A DNA stretch of 64,000 nucleotides, taken from Thecamonas trahens ATCC 50062. Its lineage: Eukaryota; Apusozoa; Apusomonadida; Apusomonadidae. The DNA lies in contig NW_013657623.1 in NCBI RefSeq assembly GCF_000142905.1, positions 183,337 to 247,336 on the forward strand, in the 5' to 3' direction. Position 1 is the first letter of the stretch. Each line of letters opens with the position of its first letter. The translations under genes and the position numbers were made by a program. Below are positions 51,801 through 61,152 of the stretch, piece after piece. The notes below the pieces were generated by a model that did no database searches, was not told the DNA's origin, and worked only from the letters and a program-made list of their open reading frames with translations.

Positions 51801-53779
51801 TTGCGGGTCCTGCGGGAGATGGGGACAAGGCTAGACGGCAAGAGATCGGCCGCGGATACAAAGGTAAGGTCTGCGGTGGTAGCGGCCAACGATGCGGTGG
51901 CACTCGGTCCAGGCTCGAAGAATGCCCGATCCGAGGCGGCGAGCATGGCCAAAGAGGCGTCCCAGGCCAGCCCGAGCCAGGACTCGAGGTCATCGACCGG
52001 GGCCGAGGCGAGCGATGCACAGAGGAGATCAAAGCCGCGAATGGCATCGCCCTTGATGTAGGCGGCAACCATGGTCTCGGATGGAGCAAGGGCTGAGGCG
52101 CGGCCTGCTGCAAGCGCCGCGCGCATGTTGGCCTTTGCGCTGCCAATGCGTGGCGAGACGGCGGCAGCCCAGGCGATCCAGGCAGCATTAAGAGCGGCGA
52201 GACGGGAAGCTGCAAGGGCAAAGAAACGCTCGAGCACCGCGCGCTGCCTGGCACGCTCTGCGGTGTCGAGATGACTGCGGCGCAAGAGGCTGGCCAGGAG
52301 AGCAAGGGTATCGTCGGGTGCGTGAGCGGCGTCGATGGCCGAGGCCCAGAGGGCGGCAGCCGGCGCGCCGATGAGGGTCGGGCGGAGCTTGAGCAGCTCG
52401 GCAAGGAGCAAGCACGGCTTGCCGCCGCCGCGCTTGGCAGCACGCGCGAGGGCGACGTACCACTCGGTTTTGATCTTATACAGCGCCGCGCGAGTACCGG
52501 TGCCGATGGTGAGGACACCGCCTTCGGTGCCGACAAGCGGGGCGAGAGCATCGATGACGCCGGAAAGACCACCCAAGGAGCGAACGGTAGCATCATCCAT
52601 GAGCAGCTGGGTAATCGGAAGGTTGTAGCTCGCAGCCAGGTCCTCGAGCCATTCTCGATCCATGTAGCCGCCGGAAACGTTGTCTCGCGCGGCAAGGAGG
52701 ACGAGGGCGGCGGTAGAGGGCGGGTGGGCGATGACGCCCGGCGAGCCAGCGCACCACTCGAAGAGCAGGGTCACACCGTGGACAGCAGCAGCATGAAGAG
52801 CGGCGGCATCATAGCCGGGCACAGCGGCGGCATGGGCGGCAACGGTCAGCGAAGGCAGGCCGCGGGTGGCCCAGACGACAGTCGAGCCGAGAACGATGGG
52901 CGAGGCGAGCGAGCCGTCGAGCTTTTCGGAGACCAGGACTGGGAGGCCGTCAGCGAGGGCACGGGCGACGGCGTCGGCGACAAGGTCAAAAGCGGTTTCT
53001 GCGAGCTCGTCGATGTTGAAGAACTTGTGGAAGCGGCGGGCGAGGACGGCGCCAGAGCGGGCGTCGACGATGAGGCCGCGAGCCTCGCGGCGGGCGGCCC
53101 GGCGCCAGGCCTCGGCTGCGCGCTCGCTTCGCTTGCAGCCAGTGAGATCATCAAGCGGTGGGAAGGCATCGGCCATTGATGCCACGTTCTTGTAGTCGTA
53201 GGCGATGTAGGCAGCGTCGGGCGCGACGTCGATCTCGCGAGTGACGAAGCAGTCTGCGCCGGCAAGCGCTGCAGCCATTCGGCTCCGTACGTCGCCTTCA
53301 AGGCTGGGGTAGGCGCCCGAGAGAGCGTACGGCTCCAATGCTGAAAGAGGAGGAAGCGAAGTGGCGAGGCAGCTCTTGGGTTTGGGATCGGGGTTGGCGA
53401 CGGGCGACGGGTTGGCGATGGGAGACGGCAGCGGGTTGGTAGCGGCCAGCGGCGGAAGCGGGAGATCAAGCGAGCGGGCATGGGCGAGGTGACTTGATGT
53501 CGAGTGCATAAAGTCGGCGCCGTTGGCAGAGACGCACACGAGTGAGCCATCGACGAGGACGGCGTCAAGGTGACGCTGCGGCGAATCGGAGAAGAGCTCG
53601 TCACCCGAGTCGAAAAGAAAGATGCGAACCGAGGCCGCCGCCCGTGCCGGAAGCTTGAGCTTGGAGATGGCAGCCTTGACGAGGGCGGGCCAAAGCGGAG
53701 GAATAACGACGGTCGAGCATGCCACGCCGCGGTTCTTTCCGGCGTTGCGGCAGAAGGAGATCCGTCGGCGAGAGGCCAT
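48832..53779 (-). CDS. Multi-enzyme RNA-repair protein: Rnl1-like RNA ligase, HAD phosphatase, 2H phosphoesterase, R3H, P-loop kinase; two 1-base frame breaks
   Basis: Conceptually 1649 residues if one base is added at about 51388-51398 and 50945-50958. Ligase: FHKFFNIDE then K286-L-D-G-S (nucleotidyl-lysine motif), LLFEWCAG (about 340), EGGVLTIG (about 418) and YKIKTEWYV (about 433), in the order of T4 Rnl1, with a helical C-terminal domain. HAD (about 805-950): FCDLDGVLADFE, ILTAVP, KKKR and VLIDDSLKH. A degenerate 3'-5' exonuclease-like stretch (about 985-1165) follows. 2H phosphoesterase: HITLA (about 1240) and HLTLG (about 1296). R3H: RKIIHELAESYGF (about 1390). Kinase: RGLPGTGKST (about 1480) to the end. 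Together these could open 2',3'-cyclic phosphates, remove the terminal phosphate, phosphorylate the 5' end and seal. Domain order differs from fungal/plant tRNA ligase. It probably acts in tRNA splicing or break repair. Confidence 0.78.
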
Positions 53780-54102
53780 GGGTGGAAGAGGAGTGGTGTG
53801 AGATGATGATGTGGTGGGGAGAGGGTGGGGCGGGTGGAAGGGTGACGGGTGGCGGGTGACGGGTGGGGGGATATATTTTATACAATTTTATCTCAAGCAC
53901 CGAGACGGGGGAGAACCACGACCTTTTTCGGTCGAGTGGGCAAAGTGGTGAATGGGCGCGACATCTCGCAAGAGAGCGCCAGACAGGGGGAGCGTGGGTG
54001 GGGCGAGGGCGGAGGGGGGAGGGGGACGGGGGAAAGGCACACACCTGACTCGCAGGAGCAGTGGGTGTAGAGGAGGCGTGGCGTGCGGAGGGGCCAAAGG
54101 AG
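53780..54102. other. Divergent intergenic region (323 bp)
   Basis: The plus strand is G-rich, so the minus strand gives a C-rich leader for the RNA-repair gene. A GGGTGACGGGTGGCGGGTGACGGGT direct repeat (about 53837-53862) is followed by an AT-rich island, ATATATTTTATACAATTTTATC (about 53870-53892), which may serve as a shared TATA-like core. Confidence 0.55.
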
Positions 54103-57100
54103 ATGAACGTTGCGCAGAGCGTGCTGTGTGTGCTGGACCCGCAGACGGAGGAGGCGGTGCGACGGGCGGGCGAGGCGAGCATCGAAGCGGCGCGGAGTGA
54201 GGCGGGGCCATGCCTCGCTGCCGGACGGGCACTCCTTGGCGACCACCCGGTCGGAGGCGACGGTGAGCTGGCGCTGACTGTTGGCGGTATCGACTTTTAC
54301 ATCCGGGCCCTCCGCAGCCATTGGGGCATGTACCCGGGCGAGGTCCAGGCCGAGATGACCAGAGAGGTTCTCGGGCTGGCGGCGGCGACGGCGGCGGCGC
54401 GTAGCGGCGATGGGCACGTGCCGGCGGTGGTGGAGGAAAAGGTGGCGGACGCGCTGGTTGCTGTCTCGCTGAGGCATGGCGTGGAGAGCGTGATCAGCGA
54501 TGTGGCCGAGCTGGCGACCGGCAATGACTGCGCCTCGCCGCTCGGCTTCCTCGCACTCCGCTCGCTCTCGGAGGCTGCGCTCGGAGTCGGGACTGCTGGC
54601 TCTGGGCGCGGGTGGGTGGAGCCTCCGCCGCGGCGGGCGGTGATGGACGCGATGGTGAGTGCGGCCGAGCCGCTGGCGTCGATGCTTGTGGAGGCGACGA
54701 GCAGCGTGGCGAGCAACGCGGCGCACAGCGCGCGGCGCGAGGTGGTCAAGGCCGGGCTGCAGGCCATGGCGTCGGTGGCCGAGTGGGCGCCGCTGCCGAT
54801 CCTGTTTGAAGCCAACTTTCTTGGCCTCGCGGCGTCGCTCCTCGCCGAGCCTGCTGTGGCGGAGCACACGCGGGCGGTGCTGGAGAACATGCTTGTGCGG
54901 CGGCGGACGCTGCGGCTGGCTGAGCAGGTGCCGTATCTGGCCATGCTCGAGTGCCTCGAAGCGTTTGGCGGGGCAGTGGACGGGAGCCGCGGCGTCGAGT
55001 CGCACGCCGAGGCTTCGCACGCGCGCGGGGTGGCCGAGGTCCTTGTTGATCTCGGGACGCTCATGCTCGAGTTTGTGGCGAGCGAGCGGCCACCAGAGGG
55101 GCTCGACAGCGCGTTTGGTCCGTTTCTGGAGGTCATGGTGGTAGCTTCGGCGCATCCTGCTGTGAGCGTCTCGACCGAGGTGCTTCCGTTCTGGTGTGAG
55201 GTTGTGGCGTCGCGTGTGGTGCCCAAGGCGACGGACGAGCTTGCGAGGTCAGACCTGTACGCGACGCTGTGGCACATTGCAGCAGCGCGGGTGCGCAAGG
55301 TCGGCGATCCGGAGCTGGATGAGGGCGCGTTTGGCGAGGCGTCGCGGGCTGTCGGGCTGACGACGGCGGAGTGGACGGTTGCCGCCGGGCGGCAGCGGTC
55401 GCTGGCGCTGCGGATGGTGCGCGAGCTGACGCGGATGCACCGGCCGGGCGCGGTGGCGTTTGTGGCGACGTTTGTGCGGGAGACGCTGCGCGGGTTAGGC
55501 GAGGACGGATACGGGGCGTCGCCGGACGCGAGCTTTGCGTCGACCTGGTCACCTGTGTTTGTCACGTTTGAGGCGCTCTCGCTGCTTGTGGCGTCGGTCA
55601 TCGACGAGGTAGCACAGGTCCCGGCGTGGCTCGCCAACGCGCCGACCGAGTCGCTTGCGGACCAGGCGGCCGAGACGGCGGCGGCGCGAAAGGCGGCGCT
55701 GCTGCCGGACGGGGTCAACCGGTTCGACGAGCTGTACGAGGCCAAAGGTGAGCTTCTCGGCGAGCTTGACGGCATGCTCGAGATGCTTCTGCAGCTCGAG
55801 CTGGGCGAGCTCGGGGCGCCGACGGCGGATCCAGGACTGATGTCGCGGCATGTGCACATGCTGGTGGCCTTTGCGCCGTTCCTCCGTGAGTTCCCTGACC
55901 GGCTCTCGGCAGTGCTGGGCGTCCTGCTCTCGTACGTGGCGCTCGACGGCGAGAGCGGCAAGGCTGCGCTTGCGGCTGCAGGGCTAAGTGACGGCGCGGT
56001 GGCGCGGTACGGCGAGTCGCTCCGGGCTGCTTCGAAGAAAGCCTCGTCGTCGCTCATTAAGCTCGCGTCGAGTCTCGGGCCTGTGCTTGCGGAAGCGCTG
56101 CCTGGCCTGTTGGAGGCATACCAGGAGCTGCAGGTGCGGGGGCGCTGTCGTCGATGGTGCGGATGCTGCTGGTGGAGGCACTGCTTGTGATGACCTCGCA
56201 CGTGCCGGACGAAGCGACCAAGGGTGCGCTGCTGGAGCAAGTACTTGCGCCTGTGACCTCAACACTCGACATCGACGGGATCATTGTGCCGGGGCTGAGC
56301 TCGGGCAGGTCGCTTGTGGCGGCGATCGGGCTCGACGGGAGCGGACTCGACGAGGCGGGTGGGATGCTGTTCAGCGAGGCACACGGGAGCTTTCGGTCGC
56401 AGCTATGGGCGTTTGTGCACCTCGCGGCGGCGGTGGTCAAGCACGGGTCTGTGGGCACGCTTGTGGCGCACCTTGTGGCGTCGTACCTCGAGGGCCTGAT
56501 GGCGTTTCTGGCGGCGGTCCACGGGGTGTGGGACGAGCGGGCGCGGGTGCCGGCGCCGTACGACGCGGTGCTGGGCGTTGGTCCGCCGTCGGCGCGGTAC
56601 CCGGAGCTGGGCGAGGCCGAGTCCGAGCTGGTGTCGCTGCGGGGCATGCTTGGCTCTGCACGGCGGCAGGCGTACGAGGCGCTGGCGACGGCGTTCTCGC
56701 TACACGGCGGGCGGTACCTGGCGAGCGTGGCGTTGCCATCCGAGGTGCTGGAGCGGTGCGTGCTGGCCTCGCTCGGCGCACTCTCAGTCCAGCACATCAA
56801 GCCGCTGCTGGACGGGTTTGTCTGCCCGATGTTGGGCTCTGTCAGCGATGCGGTGCTCGACGAGCTGTGTGGGTCGAATGCACTAGTGGCGCTTCTCGCA
56901 AGCCTGCACAGCGTGCTTGCTGCCGGGTGGGTGACAGCGGCAGAGGGCGGGTCGGGCGCGGCGGACGTGGTCGAGGTTGCCGAGGCGCGGGCGCTGTGCG
57001 ACGGGACGCGGGCGCTGGCGCACTTTCTGGGGCGGGTGGCAGTGGTGGCCGGCGCAGGCCTCACCCGCGCCAACGGGTACGGCATGCACGCGCTCAGCGG

Positions 57101-57782
57101 CTCGGACCGCTCCAGCAGCTCGGAACCGGTCGACGCCGAGGCTGTGGCGCAGAAGCTGCGGGCGTCGCTGCCGCCGCTGACGGCGCGGCTGCTTTTCACG
57201 TCCGAAGCGCTGCTCTCTGCTGTGGCTGGCAGCGCACTGGCGCTGATGTCGTGGGGCGACGTGCCGAGCATTGCCGAGGCTGCCGATGTGTGCCTGCGGC
57301 TTGTGCCGCTGCTGGCGACGCACTCGGAGCTTGGTGCGGCGTTGGTGGGGACCGAGATGCTCACCGGGGCCATCCAAGCGCTGGCCAACGGCGTCGACGC
57401 CAATGCCGAGGGCCTCCTCGTCAATGTCGTGGCCAACGCATACATGGCGGTCGGCCCGGTAGCTCCGGACCGTGTCCGCTCGGTTGTCGTCCAGATCCCG
57501 GGCATGGACGATGCCGGCGTCGTGGCCTTTGAGGAGACGCTCCTGGCCACGCGATCGGAGAAGCACCTCCGACGGCTCGTCCGCCAGCTCCTGTCGCCCA
57601 TCCTCGGCATCAACAACGCGTTTGGGCGGAGCGGGAGCGCCGGAGCTCCGCGGCGGGATCGCAGCGAGCGCAACGAGCGCAAGCAGGCCGCGTTTGTTGT
57701 CTCCAAGCCCCGGCGCGGTGGCGACGACGACAGAGGCGACGACGTGTCGGTCGGCGACTCGCTGCGTGCGCTCTTTGGGTAA
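54103..57782 (+). CDS. Exportin-5/HASTY-like karyopherin (HEAT repeats); one 1-base frame break
   Basis: Conceptually 1226 residues if one base is added at about 56128-56142, where the two frames meet within ...YQELQ / GAGALSSM. The N-terminus (SVLCVLDPQTEEAVRRAGEA ... PCLAAGRALL, then LTVGGIDFYIRALRSHWGMYP) follows the exportin-5 pattern of D-P-x(5)-R-x2-A, a cytosine-flanked P-x-C/L and a helix ending R/H-W-x-x-M. The rest is an unbroken series of amphipathic helices typical of HEAT/importin-beta superfamily proteins, closing with IPGMDDAGVVAFEETLLATR and RLVRQLLSPILG. Exportin-5 moves structured RNAs (tRNA, pre-miRNA) and proteins out of the nucleus with RanGTP. Other karyopherins are possible. 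It lies next to, and diverges from, an RNA-repair gene. Confidence 0.65.
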
Positions 57783-58108
57783 ATATGTGCGATCTGCAGC
57801 TGAGCTCGGGATGTGTGGCTGTGACGAATGTTGGAGATGGGGACGCGGGCGTGAGGTAAATTTCCAGCAAGTGAAGAGGGGGGGAGAGAGAAACAGATAT
57901 GGATGTGTTTTGATGTGTGTGTGTATGTGTGTGTGTGTGTGTGCGGAGGGGGGGAAGGAGGGGGGGGGAGGGAGTCCGGAAAGGAGAGATTGGTGGGGCG
58001 GGATGTGAGAGTAAATTTTTGACCCGGCATAGGATGATGATGAGTGGAAGAGCATGTTCGCCACTCGGTTGGCCAACGACGACGACAGACGCAACTCTTG
58101 GGCAGCTC
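57783..58108. other. Intergenic region with GT repeat and poly-G
   Basis: A GTGTATGTGTGT-type microsatellite (about 57914-57942) is followed by a G-rich tract (57945-57972). Several in-frame ATGs at 58034-58040 could extend the next gene upstream. Confidence 0.6.
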
Positions 58109-58768
58109 ATGGCTTGCGGACGTATGGGAACGAGAAGGGTGCTTGTGACTATGGCGATGTTGATGGCAGTGTGTGCCACAGCGGTGACGGCGACGGCGAG
58201 CAGTGGCGACGACAACGACGGTGGGTTGTTTGCGGCGGGGAGCTTTGCCATGAACGGACGCGAGGTGCTGCTGAGCTCGTACGCCGGCTCGCCAGTGCTT
58301 GTGGTCAACGTGGCGTCCGAATGCGGACTGACCGAATACATGTACACGCGGCTGGTCCGTCTTGCGCGTGCGGCGCCGCAGCTGAGGATCATCGGCTTTC
58401 CATCGAACGAGTTTGGCGGGCAGGAGCCGCGGAGCTCATCCGCGATTCGTGCAGAGATGGCGGCGGCGTACCGAGTCACCTTTCCTCTTGCGGACAAGAT
58501 CGAGGTCAATGGGGCACGGGCGCATCCGGTGTTCAAGTGGCTGGTGGCCGAGTCGGGCGGGGAGGACATTGCGTGGAACTTTACGGTCTTTCTCGTCAAC
58601 GGCGACGGGAGACTCGAGGGCCGGTTCGAGCCGGGTGAGCCGTTTGAGGCCATTGAGGCGGCGGTGGCCGGCATGATGGCCGAGGCTCGCCGGAAGCGGT
58701 GGGAGGCCGACGGCGGGCCGCGGCACACCGGAGCCGACCTTCCAGTCGGGCACGGTGATGAGCTGTGA
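58109..58768 (+). CDS. Secreted or luminal glutathione peroxidase-like thiol peroxidase (Cys type)
   Basis: The protein is 219 residues from the ATG at 58109. It begins with a signal peptide (MGTRRVLVTMAMLMAVCATA). The peroxidase fold shows NVASECGLTEY, where the catalytic selenocysteine of animal enzymes is Cys; then FPSNEFGGQEP with the conserved Gln; and WNFTVFLVNGDG with the conserved Trp-Asn-Phe. These form the Cys-Gln-Trp-Asn active site. The family reduces peroxides with thioredoxin or glutathione. The loop between the catalytic Cys and FPSN is short. Alternative in-frame starts at 58034-58040 and 58124 exist. The gene ends only 9 bp from the stop codon of the convergent RabGGT alpha gene. 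Confidence 0.88.
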   Translation: MACGRMGTRRVLVTMAMLMAVCATAVTATASSGDDNDGGLFAAGSFAMNGREVLLSSYAGSPVLVVNVASECGLTEYMYTRLVRLARAAPQLRIIGFPSNEFGGQEPRSSSAIRAEMAAAYRVTFPLADKIEVNGARAHPVFKWLVAESGGEDIAWNFTVFLVNGDGRLEGRFEPGEPFEAIEAAVAGMMAEARRKRWEADGGPRHTGADLPVGHGDEL

Positions 58769-58777
58769 GGCGCGCCA

Positions 58778-60484
58778 TCAGTGGGCAAGGCGCGGAAAGA
58801 TGGCGGCGACGGCGACGGCGGCAGCCGGCGTGTCGTACCCGTCGTTGCCCGAGAGGTCGAGGGCAGTGAGTGAAGCAGCGAGCGGCGAGCCTGCAAGACC
58901 GGCAAACGCGACGGCCGGGTCGGGATGGAGTGCGTTGTTGGCGAGGTTGAGCGAGGCGAGGACCGGAAGGTCGGCGAGGTGTGTGCCGAGCTCGCGGAGG
59001 CCACACGACGAGAGATCGAGGGCGGTGGCCGAGACAAAAGCCTCTGCACCGGCAAGGCAGCGCAGCGGGTTGCCAGAAAAGTCGAGGGCGGTGGCGGAGG
59101 CGAGGGCGTGTGTCCGCGGGCCAAGGGCGACCAGTCCGGCGGCAGGAAGAGCAAACGAGAGCGATGCGGAGTCATGATCGGCGAGTGCGGCGTCGAGGGT
59201 ACGGCGCGAGAGCGCGTCGCGGTAAAAACCGGCGCGATAGGGATCGACGTCGAGGAGGCAAGTGTAGAGGGTGTCGAGGACGGGCGAGGCCGGATCGAGA
59301 GCTTCAAGAATGAAGGCCTTGGTGAGGAGCGCCCACTTTGCATCGGGCTCGAGGTCGAGAAGCTCGTCGCAGGCGGCAAGCTCGCGGGCGAGCAGGTCGG
59401 AACGGGCAGCAGCAGCGGCAGCGAGCTGGGCGTCGAGCTCGAGCACGACGGTGGCCGGTCCCGGCAGCTCGAGCTCGGCGTTCATGGCGACGCCGTCGAT
59501 CAGCGGCGAACCGTCCTTGGCGGCGATGCCCGGCCCAGTGTTGACGGCGACCGAGAGTGTGGCGGGCGACGCGTCGAGAGTAGCGAGCCAGACCGGCGAC
59601 AAGCCGCCGGCGAGGCGGCCCGAGTGGGCGGGGCGCCAGCGCAGCGGCGGGGATGTGGGCGGGAGTGGGGCGACGGTGACGTTTGTAGGCGCGACGCCGG
59701 CGACCGGGACGGAGAAGACGAGCGCGAGGATGGGTGCCGGGCCTGGGAGGGCAATGACGGCGGTGAGGCGCGGTGGGGCGGCGGATCGGCCGAGGAGCCA
59801 GCGGTGGTAGAGCCAGGCGGACTGGTCGTCGGGCTCTGTGTAAAAGGCCGACTGGACGAGCTCAAACTCTGTGGTGGCAAAGGACGAGTCCGAGGCGGCA
59901 AAGTCCGGGCCGTGGATGCGCGGCAGGAGGTGTGAGCGGTAGTGCCAGGCCGAGTAGTTTGAGAAGTTTGCGTTGATGCGGTCGAGGGTGTAGTCGAGCT
60001 CGTCGGCGTCGGGCACGGCGGCGGTGCCAGCGATGTAGCGGCGGTAGTTCCAGCAGTGGAAGTTGCGATCGTCGGCGTCGAGCATGAGGCCGCAGAGGCG
60101 GAGCTCCTCGGCAAAGTCGGGCGTGTAGCCGTCCATCTCCATGACCCACACCCTGTGATGCCAGAGCCAGTACGACTTTGGGTTCGACCGCAGGCAACGG
60201 GCGGTAAAGGCGAGCTCGACGGCGGCAGTGTCGGCCGGCTCGGCCCGCCCGTCGGCCATGCGGGCCATCAGCATCTCCCTCCGGTAGTTCCACAGCGAGT
60301 ACAGGTCCGAGTTCATCTCCAGCGCCCGGGTCACTGTCTCGAGCGCCGCCTCATCGTTCGACCCTGCCTGTCTGCTCTCCATGGCCTTGGCCACGCATGC
60401 CCGGTACGCCTTGACCCGCGCCGCCACCTTGGCCGCCCGGGCCGCCTCGAGCGCCGCGGGCGTCTTCTTCTTCAGTCGTCCGTG
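58778..60484 (-). CDS. RABGGTA: Rab geranylgeranyltransferase alpha subunit (5' end missing)
   Basis: The visible exon encodes 569 residues from HGRLKKKTPAALEAAR, which in the family directly follows the initiator Met. An acceptor (CTGCCGCAG) sits just upstream, so the first exon, possibly only the ATG codon, falls in or beyond the gap at 60507-60696. Five PPTA repeats are clear: LWNYRREML, YWLWHHRVWVM, HCWNYRRYI, AWHYRSHLL and AWLYHRWLL. An Ig-like insert (about 285-385) and C-terminal leucine-rich repeats (LDFSGNPLRCL, LDLSSCGLRELG, LNLANNALHP, LDLSGNDGY) match the animal subunit layout. With the beta chain and REP it attaches geranylgeranyl groups to Rab GTPases. Confidence 0.93.
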   Translation of the reverse strand, partial: HGRLKKKTPAALEAARAAKVAARVKAYRACVAKAMESRQAGSNDEAALETVTRALEMNSDLYSLWNYRREMLMARMADGRAEPADTAAVELAFTARCLRSNPKSYWLWHHRVWVMEMDGYTPDFAEELRLCGLMLDADDRNFHCWNYRRYIAGTAAVPDADELDYTLDRINANFSNYSAWHYRSHLLPRIHGPDFAASDSSFATTEFELVQSAFYTEPDDQSAWLYHRWLLGRSAAPPRLTAVIALPGPAPILALVFSVPVAGVAPTNVTVAPLPPTSPPLRWRPAHSGRLAGGLSPVWLATLDASPATLSVAVNTGPGIAAKDGSPLIDGVAMNAELELPGPATVVLELDAQLAAAAAARSDLLARELAACDELLDLEPDAKWALLTKAFILEALDPASPVLDTLYTCLLDVDPYRAGFYRDALSRRTLDAALADHDSASLSFALPAAGLVALGPRTHALASATALDFSGNPLRCLAGAEAFVSATALDLSSCGLRELGTHLADLPVLASLNLANNALHPDPAVAFAGLAGSPLAASLTALDLSGNDGYDTPAAAVAVAAIFPRLAH

Positions 60485-60506
60485 CTGCGGCAGGTGACGG
60501 AGGGTG

Positions 60507-60696
60507 NNNNNNNNNNNNNNNNNNNNNNNNNNNNNNNNNNNNNNNNNNNNNNNNNNNNNNNNNNNNNNNNNNNNNNNNNNNNNNNNNNNNNNNNNNNNNN
60601 NNNNNNNNNNNNNNNNNNNNNNNNNNNNNNNNNNNNNNNNNNNNNNNNNNNNNNNNNNNNNNNNNNNNNNNNNNNNNNNNNNNNNNNNNNNNNNNN
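60507..60696. other. Assembly gap (190 N)
   Basis: One hundred and ninety N bases. The plus-side flank is a GT microsatellite (60697-60790), the likely cause. The first exon of the RabGGT alpha gene may be hidden here. Confidence 0.99.
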
Positions 60697-60715
60697 AGTG
60701 TAAGTGTATGTATGT

Positions 60716-60789
<74 letters not shown>

Positions 60790-61152
60790 CTGGGCGTGGT
60801 GCCGTGATTCGGCAGCGACGGGGACAGTGGTGGGGACAATGGTAGAGATGGTGGCACGGACTCATGTGATTATGGTGCCTCGGGGTATTGATGGCGATCA
60901 AAGGAGCGATGAGCACAATTATCGCATATGTTTGTCTGTATGCCCGTGTGGACGTCCATACCCATGTTTATGCAGATGCTGATACAAGCATACAATCATT
61001 CGTTTGTGCAATTGTTCAATCGTTCGTTCCATCGTTCGTTCGTTCGTTCAATCGTTCGTTCAATCGTTCGTTCAATCGTTCGTGCCCTCCTGCCATTGGC
61101 CCATTCGCCATAGTTGGCACACTCCCCTCCCCTTTCGCGCCACGCGGCCACC
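60697..61152. other. Intergenic region with (GT)n and (GTTC)n repeats
   Basis: A long (GT)n tract (about 60716-60790) is followed by ordinary sequence and then a GTTC/ATCGTTC array (61019-61083) ending about 70 bp before the CAF1 start codon. No gene is seen. Confidence 0.7.
61019..61083. repeat. GTTC tetranucleotide repeat
   Basis: Imperfect CGTTCGTTCAAT units. This is the reverse-complement type of the GAAC array at 17901-17977, and it too sits about 70-130 bp before a start codon. Confidence 0.75.

Noticed and set aside
27925-56142. Programmed frameshifting as the explanation for the frame breaks
   Set aside because: No common slippery heptamer at the seven sites, and several lie by short homopolymers; base under-calling is simpler.
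60697-60916. Coding start of RabGGT alpha as a His/Thr-repeat peptide
   Set aside because: It is just translated CA repeat across the N gap; the family begins M-HGRLK and an acceptor precedes it.
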